Source: Saccharicrinis sp965230625 (GTDB lineage: Bacteria > Bacteroidota > Bacteroidia > Bacteroidales > Marinilabiliaceae). From it: a stretch of 64,000 bases of DNA. The notes beneath the pieces were generated by a model. The model was given only the letters and a program-made list of their open reading frames with translations, was not told where the DNA came from and did no database searches. The stretch covers positions 62,001 through 126,000 of the forward strand of contig CBDDLL010000002.1 in assembly GCA_965230625.1 (NCBI GenBank). Reading direction: 5' to 3'. Both the position numbers and the translations under genes were made by a program. Shown here in pieces: positions 8,562 through 17,676 of the stretch (positions are counted from its first letter, which is position 1; every line of letters begins with the position of its first letter).

Positions 8562-8984
8562 ATGGCTGATACAGATGAAATTCTGCATAATCACGGATTG
8601 AGAAAAACTAATTTTAGAATTGAATTATTAACACTTTTCCTTAATACAAGTTCATCTCTTTCTGTTGAAGAAATAAAAAGAAAGGTAGGCACAACAAACG
8701 ACAAAGTTACTATTTACAGGGCGTTAGATGCCTTTGAAAAAAACGGATTAATACATAAAGTACCTGACATAGAAAACTTAACTCGCTATGCAATATGTGG
8801 TTCTGAATGTTCTACTAATTGTCGTGGAAATTGTCATGCACATTTTATCTGTACTGTTTGTGGAGAAACTTTTTGCTTAGGAGATACAAAAATACCATGG
8901 GTGAATGTTCCTAATGGTTATCTCGTAAGTAAATCTAACTTAACTTTAGAAGGCAAATGTCCTAATTGTTCGCAAGAGAAATAA
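8562..8984 (+). CDS. Fur/Zur-family metal-responsive repressor
   Basis: A 140-residue Fur-superfamily regulator. Residues ~1-80 form the winged helix (VTIYRALDAFEKNGLIHKV), and the C-terminal half is the metal-binding dimerisation domain. Two CxxC pairs, C97/C100 (CTVC) and C133/C136 (CPNC), would hold the structural zinc. HAHF at 92-95 and the Cys-rich CGSECSTNCRGNC give further metal ligands. It is divergent from merC-folE with two palindromes between them, so autoregulation and control of that unit are likely. A TATTTTG at 8533-8539 could be its -7 element. Zur is more likely than Fur from the operator and neighbours, but this is inference. Confidence 0.88.
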   Translation: MADTDEILHNHGLRKTNFRIELLTLFLNTSSSLSVEEIKRKVGTTNDKVTIYRALDAFEKNGLIHKVPDIENLTRYAICGSECSTNCRGNCHAHFICTVCGETFCLGDTKIPWVNVPNGYLVSKSNLTLEGKCPNCSQEK

Positions 8985-9005
8985 TAAACTGTTTCGTTCC
9001 ATTCC

Positions 9006-9052
9006 AGTATTAAGACAAAAGGAAAATATTAACAGATTCAAATCTTAATACT
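9006..9052. terminator. Inverted repeat between convergent genes
   Basis: AGTATTAAGA at 9006-9015 pairs perfectly with TCTTAATACT at 9043-9052 across a 27-base loop. It sits between the 3' ends of the Fur-family gene (+) and the LPP20-like gene (-). No T-tract is present, so termination is only plausible. Confidence 0.3.
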
Positions 9053-9084
9053 TACGTCTTTATACTTTATACAGAATAGTCACC

Positions 9085-10041
9085 TTATTTCCCTAAAACA
9101 ATGCTTGCTGCTTTTTGTTGTTCAATAACCTTTCGCACGTACAAGTTCTTTGATACTTGACGCCCCAAATTAACAAGGTCGATTTCAACTCTTAAAGTTG
9201 GATTACTTCCATTACTGGAATTTGGTAAATCAGGCATATTAATTTTTCCATTAGCATCCGATTTTACCTTATCATTAATTAAATATCCTCCTGAATATTT
9301 AAATTGTATCGGGCAATTACTAACTAATCTGGTTTGATTATCATATACAACAAAATAATTCGAAGGAGACATAGCTTCTGAATCTGCTACAATCTTAAGT
9401 TCATTAATAATTGTATTTAGTTTATTGGTCGACTCTGATACTAAATCTACTTTTTTACCATTAATCTCTGTAACAGTAGATTCATTCATATAACCACTTA
9501 AAGCATCAATAGCTAATCCAAAGTGTTCAATTGCACTAATATGTAAGCCTTTTTCAATAATATTTAATCCTGCTAGATACTTTTCAGTAGCAAGTTTAAA
9601 TGCTTCTCTCCTTCTTCTCTCTTTAACCTCTTGATATTTCTGTTTCGATAAACGATAAAATGCATATACATTTGATAAGTCTTCCCATTTTTCAATGTAT
9701 TCATATCCCTCAAGATACTCAGAAGAGACTGATTTAATTCTGTTTTGAAGATACTCATGAACTCCATGTCTATCCTCAACCTGGTAAAACATGGCTTCGG
9801 ATTTTATAGTAGAATTAATCTGAGTTGATATGTCTGCTAAAGCTCTTTCTTTTGCTTTATCTGTATAAAGTACTGGCGATCCAATTTTAGGTGTTATTCC
9901 AATTCCGTAATAATAATCTGAACTTACAGGTCGTTCCTTTAGCCAAGATGGTTTAGTTAACTCTAATAATTCAGCTTGCTTTTTCTGCGTTGAACACGAA
10001 AATAGAAGTACAACAGATAAAATAATTAAAGAATATTTCAT
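9085..10041 (-). CDS. LPP20-family lipoprotein
   Basis: A 318-residue lipoprotein with signal and lipobox LLFSC at residues 12-16. After it, PSWLKERPVSSDYYYGIG and the following AKERALADISTQINSTIKSE match the LPP20 domain, a periplasmic or outer-membrane lipoprotein fold first described in Helicobacter. Residues ~125-180 are charged and helical (KQKYQEVKERRRREAFKLA). The C-terminal ~90 residues look like a beta-rich, Ig-like module. Its start lies 7 bases after the stop of the preceding lipoprotein gene, so the two form an operon and probably work together at the envelope. The function is unknown. Confidence 0.75.
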   Translation of the reverse strand: MKYSLIILSVVLLFSCSTQKKQAELLELTKPSWLKERPVSSDYYYGIGITPKIGSPVLYTDKAKERALADISTQINSTIKSEAMFYQVEDRHGVHEYLQNRIKSVSSEYLEGYEYIEKWEDLSNVYAFYRLSKQKYQEVKERRRREAFKLATEKYLAGLNIIEKGLHISAIEHFGLAIDALSGYMNESTVTEINGKKVDLVSESTNKLNTIINELKIVADSEAMSPSNYFVVYDNQTRLVSNCPIQFKYSGGYLINDKVKSDANGKINMPDLPNSSNGSNPTLRVEIDLVNLGRQVSKNLYVRKVIEQQKAASIVLGK

Positions 10042-10048
10042 TTGAAGG

Positions 10049-11437
10049 TTAGTTTTCTGGTTGATAGTTTTTAATATCTTTTACAATTTGACTTACACAT
10101 GCACTCATTAAAGTACTTTCAAGTTCAGAAACAGATTTAGCGGTTTTTCTGCCTTCAAATACTTTTCTTAACCTATTAATTGCAGTTGAATTATCATATA
10201 TTTTATCTTCCTCAGTATCCTTATCGATATACTTCCATGTTCCTGGAACCAGATTTTTATAATCCCCCTCAAATTCTGCATAATGAATAGCATCTATCGT
10301 TTCTTTATTAAATCCATTAGAAACTGCCAACTCATTTCTATCAGTTCTCTTCATTTCATAACCAACATTCAACCTTACTTTTCGTTCCAATCTATATTCG
10401 TAATATTTTACCTTATCATAAACAACTCTTGTTTTTCGCAACCTGGTTTCTTTCTCTATATATTCTTCTGTTCTCTTTAAATAAGCATGCTTTTCAGATT
10501 TAAATAACCTTCCTTTATTTGTATAATATTTATTAATATATGAACTAAAAACTGTTTTGGCATTGTGCTTTGGCAATGAATTTACAACTCCTTTTGTTCT
10601 ATCGTATTTAAAAGCTTTTGAAAAAGGATTTGCATTTGAACTCGCTGTAGTTCCAGTTCCTACAACCTCGTATAGTGGCGATTTTATGCTGTTGATCCCC
10701 TTAACAATATGACTATTCAATTGCCCTGCAATAGTACGATACGAAGAGTAATTTGTATTAACAGGAGAAATATAAATTGTAACTTTTGCTTGGCTTAATG
10801 ATGTGTTCATCAACTCCAAACTGTTTTCATAGGTATTAGTTTCATCAATAATTTTCTTAAAAATAAAATAAGCAGATCTATACATATTGTTAGTCATCAA
10901 CTCATTACCTTTTCTATATTGAGGCTCATATTTTGCTATCGTCCATTTGCTTTTTGCATCTTTATAATTTGGATTGATAGTTAGAATCTCGGCAAATTGC
11001 TTTTCAGAGGTTGAAAATTGATCTAATCCTAATGCTTTGGAAGCTTCGGAGTATATTTGATTTAGATACTTATCCTCTACTTCTTTATAATAGCTTGTTT
11101 GTTCCTCAGGAAATAGTAATTTAATTCCTACCTTTTGAAGTTTCTTAAAGTAAGCATCAGCATCTCGGTAAGCATAAACTGCATCTTTTGCTGTGCTACT
11201 TTGATATTGATTTTTAAAGTTTTCAATTTTATCTTCTAATACTAATTGTCCGGTACGTTGTAAAGCTAGCTTTGCATCAATATTATTAATATTCTTTAAA
11301 AGTGAATTATAGTATTGCTCTGCCGCATCAGCATACAGTCCAGAGTTTTCAAGTAATAATCCTTTTTTTACAAATCGTTTGCTAGCACATCCAGCTAAAA
11401 TCAGAACTAAGCTTAATAGGAGTAAAATTTTCTTCAT
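10049..11437 (-). CDS. Large lipoprotein with TPR-like N-terminus
   Basis: A 462-residue lipoprotein: lipobox LAGC around residues 14-17, then KGLLLENSGLYADAAEQYYNSLLK, a TPR-like helical pair repeated around residues 150-210. The middle has a strand-rich stretch (VTIYISPVNTNYSSY). The C-terminal third is highly charged (RTEEYIEKETRLRKTRVVYDKVKYYEYR, quoted in part). I do not recognise a named family. It is the first gene of a pair with the LPP20-like lipoprotein and begins 46 bases downstream of the D-threonine-aldolase-like gene, so all three may be one transcript. Confidence 0.7.
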   Translation of the reverse strand: MKKILLLLSLVLILAGCASKRFVKKGLLLENSGLYADAAEQYYNSLLKNINNIDAKLALQRTGQLVLEDKIENFKNQYQSSTAKDAVYAYRDADAYFKKLQKVGIKLLFPEEQTSYYKEVEDKYLNQIYSEASKALGLDQFSTSEKQFAEILTINPNYKDAKSKWTIAKYEPQYRKGNELMTNNMYRSAYFIFKKIIDETNTYENSLELMNTSLSQAKVTIYISPVNTNYSSYRTIAGQLNSHIVKGINSIKSPLYEVVGTGTTASSNANPFSKAFKYDRTKGVVNSLPKHNAKTVFSSYINKYYTNKGRLFKSEKHAYLKRTEEYIEKETRLRKTRVVYDKVKYYEYRLERKVRLNVGYEMKRTDRNELAVSNGFNKETIDAIHYAEFEGDYKNLVPGTWKYIDKDTEEDKIYDNSTAINRLRKVFEGRKTAKSVSELESTLMSACVSQIVKDIKNYQPEN

Positions 11438-11483
11438 ATTGTTTTTTTGTATTTATTCAATTAGACAAGGTTGTAATTTGTTT

Positions 11484-12578
11484 TTACTTCATCGTATCTA
11501 TAAAGTTACCATCCGTATTTAAATATTGCTTCATTAAATTAGCTGTTAAACACGAATGAACCGGAATAATACCAATGACGTCTCCTGGTTTAATTTCCGA
11601 TAAACACCCTTCCTTTACAGAAATTATGCCGTGTTCTTGCGAAAGAGACTTTACCTCCCCCAACTCTTCGTTAACATCCCAATTTAAACCATTCAATTTA
11701 ACCACTTTACCATATGATATTGTGCCATCAGATAATTCTACTCTATCTTTTGAAAGGTGAACAGCTCCTGCGTGTACTACTACTTCGTTTCTATCTTTAT
11801 GCACTGCAATAACAGGAGAAGCCATACAAACTGCTACATCCTTTAACTCACAACTACCAATTTGCACTTGGGCATAATCGTAAAAAACAAAATTACCAGG
11901 TCTATATTCATCTAATCCATCAAAATCATTATAAACAGAACAACTTGGTGTATCTCCCCACGATAGTTGCATAAGTGGGAAATGATTTTTTAAAAACACT
12001 TTTAATGCTAATGTTTTTTCTAATGCTGGTTTTACAATTTCTCTCAATTGTTCATTATTGCGTGCATAATATGTATGACCTGCATGTGTTAAGAAACCAA
12101 TAAAAATAAGCTTCTTAGTATTTTTAAGTGCGTTAAGTAGCTTTTTTATTAAATCTAAATTATCTGCATCTACTCCAGTCCTGTTATATCCTGTATCTGC
12201 TTTAATAAACACACCAACAGGATTAGTTAAGTTCTTTTCTAATTCGAGAATAGATTCTTCATCTTCTAATACAATATTTAAATTAATATGAGATGATAAC
12301 TCATTAATAACTGTAGCATGATTTTTTGTTGCGGAAATAGCTACTGTAATATCGCTCCAACCATTTTGAGCAAAATATATAGCCATTTTAAACGAAGATA
12401 CTGTTATTCTCTCAACGCCTGCCTCACGAAGCCACTCTCCTATTTTTGCTGATTGATGTGTTTTAAAATGCGGTCTAAAATCTCCTTTCCATCCCTTCAC
12501 TCTTTCGGCCATTTTTGCAATATTAGCTTTACAAATTGATTCATTTAAAAGAAGTGTTGGTTCTACTATTGGAAGCAT
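11484..12578 (-). CDS. D-threonine aldolase / D-serine dehydratase-like PLP enzyme
   Basis: A 364-residue fold-type III PLP enzyme with an alanine-racemase-like barrel followed by a beta domain. The PLP lysine is K39 in RPHFKTHQS, the family signature. Near the C-terminus, PVHSCLTANL supplies the His-x-Cys pair that binds the divalent metal in this group. Characterised relatives cleave D-threonine or dehydrate D-serine. The exact substrate cannot be told here. There is no signal peptide, so it is cytosolic. It is preceded by a terminator of the DUF4625 gene and followed closely by two lipoprotein genes. Confidence 0.85.
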   Translation of the reverse strand: MLPIVEPTLLLNESICKANIAKMAERVKGWKGDFRPHFKTHQSAKIGEWLREAGVERITVSSFKMAIYFAQNGWSDITVAISATKNHATVINELSSHINLNIVLEDEESILELEKNLTNPVGVFIKADTGYNRTGVDADNLDLIKKLLNALKNTKKLIFIGFLTHAGHTYYARNNEQLREIVKPALEKTLALKVFLKNHFPLMQLSWGDTPSCSVYNDFDGLDEYRPGNFVFYDYAQVQIGSCELKDVAVCMASPVIAVHKDRNEVVVHAGAVHLSKDRVELSDGTISYGKVVKLNGLNWDVNEELGEVKSLSQEHGIISVKEGCLSEIKPGDVIGIIPVHSCLTANLMKQYLNTDGNFIDTMK

Positions 12579-12660
12579 AATAAATATCTATTAAACAATT
12601 TTTGAATTAAGTTCGTTTTTCGCAACCAAATATAAGCATCGCATTACTCTATGCCAAAAT

Positions 12661-12693
12661 AAAAAAGGTGAACCGAATAAATCGATTCACCCT
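12661..12693 (-). terminator. Rho-independent terminator of the TonB receptor/DUF4625 unit
   Basis: Read on the minus strand, AAGGGTGAATCGA pairs with TCGGTTCACCTT and is followed by TTTTTTATTTT. It begins about 25 bases after the DUF4625 stop codon and insulates that unit from the PLP-enzyme gene. Confidence 0.75.
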
Positions 12694-12718
12694 TAAATAA
12701 TTTTATTAGAAACGGATT

Positions 12719-13210
12719 CTAATGTTCGTGATCTTCGTGTTCAATATCAATTTCTATCCAAACCACATTTTCGTTACCTGCTTTATCTAAACAAAACACA
12801 CCAAGGTGATAATGTCCTGCAGCAACTTCTTCTTCGTTCCCATCATGCACAACTGTTTCTGGTATAGTAATTTCAAGAGTAACCTCATCAGATGCACCTT
12901 CTAAACTCCCTTCTTTTATGTATTCCCACGGATGTCCTTCTTCCTCCTCTGATTCTGATTTTAGTTGAGCTGAATGTTCATGAGTATGATCATCAAAATT
13001 ATTATGAATATCTACTTTATATGATGCTAATTCTACATTATCCGTAAAATTACATTCAAACTCAATTTTATCTCCAAGATGAAATTCAGTTTCATTTGCA
13101 GGTTTTTTTATATCAATTGTTGGTTTTGTTGTATCCACATCGTCATCATCATCATTACAAGCAACAAAAGCAAAAACAATAATTGGTAATATAAATAATA
13201 ACTTTTTCAT
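12719..13210 (-). CDS. DUF4625 lipoprotein, His/Asp/Glu-rich
   Basis: A 163-residue lipoprotein with an Ig-like DUF4625 domain. I chose the ATG at 13210 because it gives a clean lipoprotein signal (MKKLLFILPIIVFAFVAC, Cys18); upstream codons in frame lie inside the receptor gene's spacer. The mature protein starts with NDDDDDVD, and is rich in potential metal ligands (DDHTHEHS and a tail ending EHEDHEH). It lies 28 bases downstream of a TonB-dependent receptor gene and should be co-transcribed. The inferred role is surface or periplasmic capture of a divalent metal for that receptor. Confidence 0.8.
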   Translation of the reverse strand: MKKLLFILPIIVFAFVACNDDDDDVDTTKPTIDIKKPANETEFHLGDKIEFECNFTDNVELASYKVDIHNNFDDHTHEHSAQLKSESEEEEGHPWEYIKEGSLEGASDEVTLEITIPETVVHDGNEEEVAAGHYHLGVFCLDKAGNENVVWIEIDIEHEDHEH

Positions 13211-13238
13211 TTTTCTAAAATTTAATTTTATGATTATT

Positions 13239-15617
13239 TTAAAATGGCACTTTAACCAGCAATTGAATGTTTCTACCTTGTTCTGGTATCTCAACCTTAC
13301 GATAAAAACTTACATGATTAAAGTACTTGGTGTTTAATAAATTATTCCCTTGTAAAACGAATTCAATTTTTTGTTTTGTAAACATAACTTGAGATGAAAC
13401 TCCTAAACCATAAATCATATAGCCATCAGTTTTTTCCTCATTATTAGATACTCTATTTTGCTTTAAGGCAAATCGAGTATTTATAAATAAACGACTATCT
13501 TTTAAGGTTTTACTTTTTATTCTTGGTTTATAATCCAATTCAATAAAGCTGTTAACTGGTGGTGTAAAAGGTAAAGGATATCGTTGCGATTTATCCGACG
13601 ATAATCTTCGATTATAAATATGCTCTAAGGTAATTATCGATTCAATTTTATCACCCAACCATTTTCTTTGTATACTTAACTCATTACCTGTTACCAATGC
13701 TTCAGATTGTGAGTATTTATATATTTGTCCACCATGCGGTAACTTACTAAACTCCCCTGTTGGTTGTAAATACAAATAATTAGAAAATAGGTACATATAA
13801 AAACTGGCTTCAATAATCCAATTACTATTACCCCATTCTATATTTCCGTCAAAATAAAAACCTTTCTCCGATTTTAAATTTACATCTCCTTTTTCGTGTC
13901 TAAATGATCCATGATGTATTCCATTAGAACCTAACTCAATAGCAGTTGGCATCCTAAATGCCTTGCCTAAATTCATCCTGGTTATTAATTTTTCGTTAGG
14001 TTTATAAACTAAACCTAGCATCCAACTTAAATCACCATAATTTTCGTCTAATGCATAACTTCGCTGTGCATATTCCTCCGCTTCATTAATATCAGGATCT
14101 GGTCGTGATAAAAGGTATTGATATAGAATTTCATCAAAAAATGATCCTATACTAACACCACTATAGTCATAACGTATTCCTCCATTAACTTTTAATTTAT
14201 CATTAACATTAATTTCGGCTTGTGTAAATGCACCTAAGCTTAACGACTCATATTCTGGCAATAGAAAATTATACCCTCCTACATTATTATCTTTAAATTG
14301 TGATTGAGTACCTATTGTAAAATTACCAAATAGTGTTTTAAAGTCGTACTTAACATTTGCACTATACGTTTTAAGATGAAACTTTAGCTCCAAGTCCTCG
14401 TTTCGCTTTGGTTTTGGTTGACCAGGATAATGTGTATGAAATGAACTCCACTCTTGTCGTAAATTATCCTGAAATCCAAAATCCAAAATAACATTTCCAT
14501 TATTGAGAAAAAACTTTGTTTGGTTTTGAGCTTTAAAGTGACCAGCTTCCTGATATGGATATTCAATATTTCTGTAATCTCCATCATGAATTACACTTTC
14601 ATCATCAGGTATCCCGTGTGCACCTGGAAAAAAACCCGCCTTTTGATACACATTACTTACTGAGAAGGTTGTTTTATAAACATCACTTACTCTTCCCACA
14701 GAAAAAGATAAATCATATTCTTTACCAGCAGTATTCTTCAATCGATTGTTATAAACCTTCATGATACGCGATAAATAACTAATTGATTTAGTTGGTACTC
14801 GATAATCACCAAAATCCAAAGCTGTTGTCCTAAATTTAAAGAAATACTTATCACTTCTTCCTTGAAAGAATAATGAACCTCCGTATGTATCGTTAACTGA
14901 TTTAGTTAAAAAATTAACCTCACCCGAAATAGATTTTTTCGCTGGTAATTTATTATTTGAAATATTTATATACCCACCAATAGCATCACTCCCATACTCA
15001 ATTCCTGAAGCTCCCTTAACTATTTCTGCAGTTTCAATACTAAACGGGTCAATTTCTAAACCATGATCAGCCCCCCACTGTTGCCCCTCTTGTTTTACAC
15101 CATCCTGGCTAACTACTACCCTATTAAAACTCATGCCTCTAATAATAGGTTTTGATGCATTGGCTCCAATATCCATTGAGTTAACTCCCGGTAGTCGTTC
15201 TATGGACTTTATAAAAGTTCCTGTGAGGTTTTTCTTTAAAAAGTCGGCATTTATTACTTCATTCTTTTTCGATTTTGTTGTACTGATACTGTTTCCCACT
15301 ACATCAATTTCTGAAATCAATTGATTATCTGAGAATAATAACACTTTTATATCTGTATCCTCTATAACAGTAAACACAGTATCCTTTTTTGTATAACCAA
15401 TAAAAGAAAAAGTAAAACCAACCCTTCCTTCTAAAACCAAATGTTTAAACCGACCACTTATATCTGTTACATCACAAACATCATTATAATGAACATGGCA
15501 TCCGGGTAAAGGAAGCCCCTCTTCATCATACACTATTCCAGTAACAGTATACATTTGTGCATTACTGTTCATGTAAGTAAAAACAGACAGTAGGCACATA
15601 AAAATGTACTTCTTCAC
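13239..15617 (-). CDS. TonB-dependent outer-membrane receptor, probable metal uptake
   Basis: A 792-residue outer-membrane receptor: signal peptide (~1-20), carboxypeptidase-regulatory-like N-domain (~22-105), plug (~115-225, with PIIRGMSFNRVVVSQDGVK) and a 22-strand barrel ending in LLVKVPF with a terminal Phe. It would import a ligand using TonB-ExbBD energy. There is no SusD partner, arguing against glycan uptake. Its neighbours are a His-rich DUF4625 lipoprotein and a small Cys/His-rich exported protein, and histidines occur in predicted loops (SFHTHYPGQ, NGIHHGSFRHE), so a metal or metallophore is the likely cargo (inference). The start codon is GTG at 15617; the next ATG is residue 7. 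Confidence 0.88.
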   Translation of the reverse strand: MKKYIFMCLLSVFTYMNSNAQMYTVTGIVYDEEGLPLPGCHVHYNDVCDVTDISGRFKHLVLEGRVGFTFSFIGYTKKDTVFTVIEDTDIKVLLFSDNQLISEIDVVGNSISTTKSKKNEVINADFLKKNLTGTFIKSIERLPGVNSMDIGANASKPIIRGMSFNRVVVSQDGVKQEGQQWGADHGLEIDPFSIETAEIVKGASGIEYGSDAIGGYINISNNKLPAKKSISGEVNFLTKSVNDTYGGSLFFQGRSDKYFFKFRTTALDFGDYRVPTKSISYLSRIMKVYNNRLKNTAGKEYDLSFSVGRVSDVYKTTFSVSNVYQKAGFFPGAHGIPDDESVIHDGDYRNIEYPYQEAGHFKAQNQTKFFLNNGNVILDFGFQDNLRQEWSSFHTHYPGQPKPKRNEDLELKFHLKTYSANVKYDFKTLFGNFTIGTQSQFKDNNVGGYNFLLPEYESLSLGAFTQAEINVNDKLKVNGGIRYDYSGVSIGSFFDEILYQYLLSRPDPDINEAEEYAQRSYALDENYGDLSWMLGLVYKPNEKLITRMNLGKAFRMPTAIELGSNGIHHGSFRHEKGDVNLKSEKGFYFDGNIEWGNSNWIIEASFYMYLFSNYLYLQPTGEFSKLPHGGQIYKYSQSEALVTGNELSIQRKWLGDKIESIITLEHIYNRRLSSDKSQRYPLPFTPPVNSFIELDYKPRIKSKTLKDSRLFINTRFALKQNRVSNNEEKTDGYMIYGLGVSSQVMFTKQKIEFVLQGNNLLNTKYFNHVSFYRKVEIPEQGRNIQLLVKVPF

Positions 15618-15665
15618 TAAAATTTATTTAAAAGATAACTAAACTGCCCTCTGTAAATAAGAAGG

Positions 15666-16037
15666 CTATAAAACTATATTGAAAGAAGAAATTGGAGGGC
15701 CTCTAAGTGTTATTACCTGTACATGTTTGCAAAACGCAATTTCTTTTATTTCGTTTATAACAAGGTCAAGATATTTATACGAAATACTTTGTTGTTGTAA
15801 ATGTGTAACCTTACCAAAAGCTGTAAATTCAAATTCACAAATAGGACAAGGGCTTTCTTCCTCCGCAGAAAACTTATAATTATATTCACTTAATTCTACA
15901 CCTGAATGATGATGACAGGAACAATGATTTGAAGATTTTACATTCCAATGACTATTAACCACATGTGAAGTCTGGTATATATTTGGAAAAATAAATACCG
16001 ATATCAATAAAATGGCTATAGTTATTCGTCTATTCAT
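15666..16037 (-). CDS. Small exported Cys/His-rich protein
   Basis: A 123-residue protein with an N-terminal signal sequence (hydrophobic 6-18) and clustered metal ligands: SSNHCSCHHHSG at ~36-47 and CPICEFEF at ~63-70. A C-terminal LRGPPI resembles the tail seen in several small periplasmic metal-associated proteins of Bacteroidota. No named family is certain. It is the first gene of a unit with the TonB receptor (48 bases downstream) and DUF4625 lipoprotein, and likely binds the same metal in the periplasm. Confidence 0.65.
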   Translation of the reverse strand: MNRRITIAILLISVFIFPNIYQTSHVVNSHWNVKSSNHCSCHHHSGVELSEYNYKFSAEEESPCPICEFEFTAFGKVTHLQQQSISYKYLDLVINEIKEIAFCKHVQVITLRGPPISSFNIVL

Positions 16038-16374
16038 TGTTGTGTAAAGTTATAACGAAAGAACATCTATTTACTAAAAATGTTCTTTTTTTAATCTTAA
16101 AACATCTTAAACTAACATATTCCTTTTATCAACTTAATAATTGCTAATAGCTTAAGATTCCACAAAAAATGAAAAGTATTTTTAAATTATTGACCTAATC
16201 AGTCGGTTCATTTATTCTAAATGAGTTTAATAAATTATACTTGAAATTTATTTAAAAAAAATTGTTCAACTACTAAATTTGATCATTTAGCAATGATTAT
16301 ATGATAAATTACTTTAATGATTTTGATTGAAAAAAATATATAACTTTATAACTGCCCGTTCTAAATTTTATATT
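16038..16374. other. Divergent intergenic region with an inverted repeat
   Basis: 337 bases between the exported Cys/His-rich protein (-) and the FAD oxidoreductase (+). AAAGAACAT at 16058-16066 pairs with ATGTTCTTT at 16080-16088 across 13 bases. It lies about 20-50 bases upstream of the minus-strand start and could be an operator for the metal-uptake unit. It is followed by a T-run, so a terminator-like hairpin is the alternative. No gene is visible in the rest. Confidence 0.4.
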
Positions 16375-17550
16375 ATGATAGTAAAGGATTTTGTAATAAT
16401 AGGTGGAGGAATAGCTGGCTTTTCTGCCCTTAAAGCTATTAGAGAAGAAAATACTTCAGGATCAATATTATGGATTAGCGATGAGGACAGAATACCTTAT
16501 AAGCGAACCAAAATTAACAAAAGCATTGCCACTGGTTTTTCTAAAGATCAATTTGCTTTAATTGACCATGATTGGTTGGTTGACAATCATATTGAATTAC
16601 TTTTTGATAGAGTTGAAAATATATATACCGATAAAAAAGAACTAACATTTCAACATAGGGGTCATTTAAAGTATGATAAACTAATTATAGCTGTGGGAAA
16701 TAAACCCAATCCTTTAGATTTAGGTGATTTACCAAAGGATTTAATTTATCATGTATATACGGCCAGACAAGCTGAAAACATTATACGTGCAGCAACTAAA
16801 AATAAAAAGTACCTGGTGATAGGAGCCGGAGTTGAAGGTGTAGAAACTGCAGACCAGTTAATACAAATGGGTAAAGAAGTAGTTTTAATTGATAAAAGCT
16901 CTGTTGTATTAAGTAGATTTTTTACAAATAAGTTTTCAACCTTAATGCAGGAGTCAATTCTAAAAACAGGTATTAAGCTTATTCTTGACGTAAATAAAGT
17001 AGTTTATTCTGAGACCGAAAGTGAAAAAGTCTGCGCTAAAATAAATGGTGAGGAATACGAATTTGATGCTATAATCTCAACAATTGGCTATACACCAAAC
17101 ATTACATTAGCTTTAAATTCGGATATTGATTGTAACATTGGAATTTTAGTAGATGAATATCTTCAAACATCTGTAAAGGATGTTTATGCTGCTGGTGATG
17201 TAGCTGAACATCCCAATGGTATTATAACCAGCTTGTGGCATGCCGCTGAGCATCAAGGTATGGTTGCTGGCAAAAATGTTTGTGGAAAAAGTACTAAACT
17301 AGAGATAAAGCCCTTTAGAATGAAGACCGAGGTGTTTAATGAATTTTATTTTTCGGTTTTTCCTCACGATGATAATTTAGAACTTGTTGAAGAAACAAAT
17401 GATAATATAGTGCGTGATATGTATTTCAAAAATGGAAAGCTTAATGCATTACTCATGAAAAATGATGGTGATAAGTCAAAAATATATCAGCAGGCTTTAA
17501 TGGAAGAATGGGATCTTGAAAAAATCAAAAAAGAACTTCCGCTAGAATAA
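16375..17550 (+). CDS. NAD(P)/FAD-dependent oxidoreductase (rubredoxin/nitrite reductase-like)
   Basis: A 391-residue pyridine-nucleotide-disulfide oxidoreductase-type flavoprotein. The FAD motif IGGGIAGFSA is at residues ~8-17, the NAD(P) motif IGAGVEGVETADQL in the middle, and the second FAD motif YAAGDVAEHPNG near residue 280. There is no redox CxxxxC pair, which places it with NADH:rubredoxin reductase and the FAD module of NirB rather than disulfide reductases. The electron acceptor is unknown. I chose the ATG at 16375; the longer frame starts at a TTG and would add 16 unmatched residues. A hairpin follows the stop codon. Confidence 0.85.
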   Translation: MIVKDFVIIGGGIAGFSALKAIREENTSGSILWISDEDRIPYKRTKINKSIATGFSKDQFALIDHDWLVDNHIELLFDRVENIYTDKKELTFQHRGHLKYDKLIIAVGNKPNPLDLGDLPKDLIYHVYTARQAENIIRAATKNKKYLVIGAGVEGVETADQLIQMGKEVVLIDKSSVVLSRFFTNKFSTLMQESILKTGIKLILDVNKVVYSETESEKVCAKINGEEYEFDAIISTIGYTPNITLALNSDIDCNIGILVDEYLQTSVKDVYAAGDVAEHPNGIITSLWHAAEHQGMVAGKNVCGKSTKLEIKPFRMKTEVFNEFYFSVFPHDDNLELVEETNDNIVRDMYFKNGKLNALLMKNDGDKSKIYQQALMEEWDLEKIKKELPLE

Positions 17551-17565
17551 TTAAAAATATACAAT

Positions 17566-17606
17566 TGGTTTGCTGCTTAAATTTTAATAATTTATGCAGT
17601 AAACCA
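17566..17606 (+). terminator. Probable terminator after the oxidoreductase gene
   Basis: TGGTTTGCTGC at 17566-17576 pairs with GCAGTAAACCA at 17596-17606 with one internal mismatch, followed by TTTAATATT. It lies 15 bases after the stop codon. Confidence 0.55.
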
Positions 17607-17676
17607 TTTAATATTGAGGTCGACCTCCATTAATACTTTACTTCCAATGTAAATAATCCCTCTGCAATATATCATC

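Noticed and set aside
13211..13294. N-terminal extension of the DUF4625 protein to 13294
   Set aside because: The extension lacks similarity, overlaps the end of the receptor gene and would hide the clear lipoprotein signal that starts at 13210.
16327..16374. TTG start for the FAD oxidoreductase
   Set aside because: The dinucleotide-binding motif normally begins within ten residues of the N-terminus, which fits the ATG at 16375.
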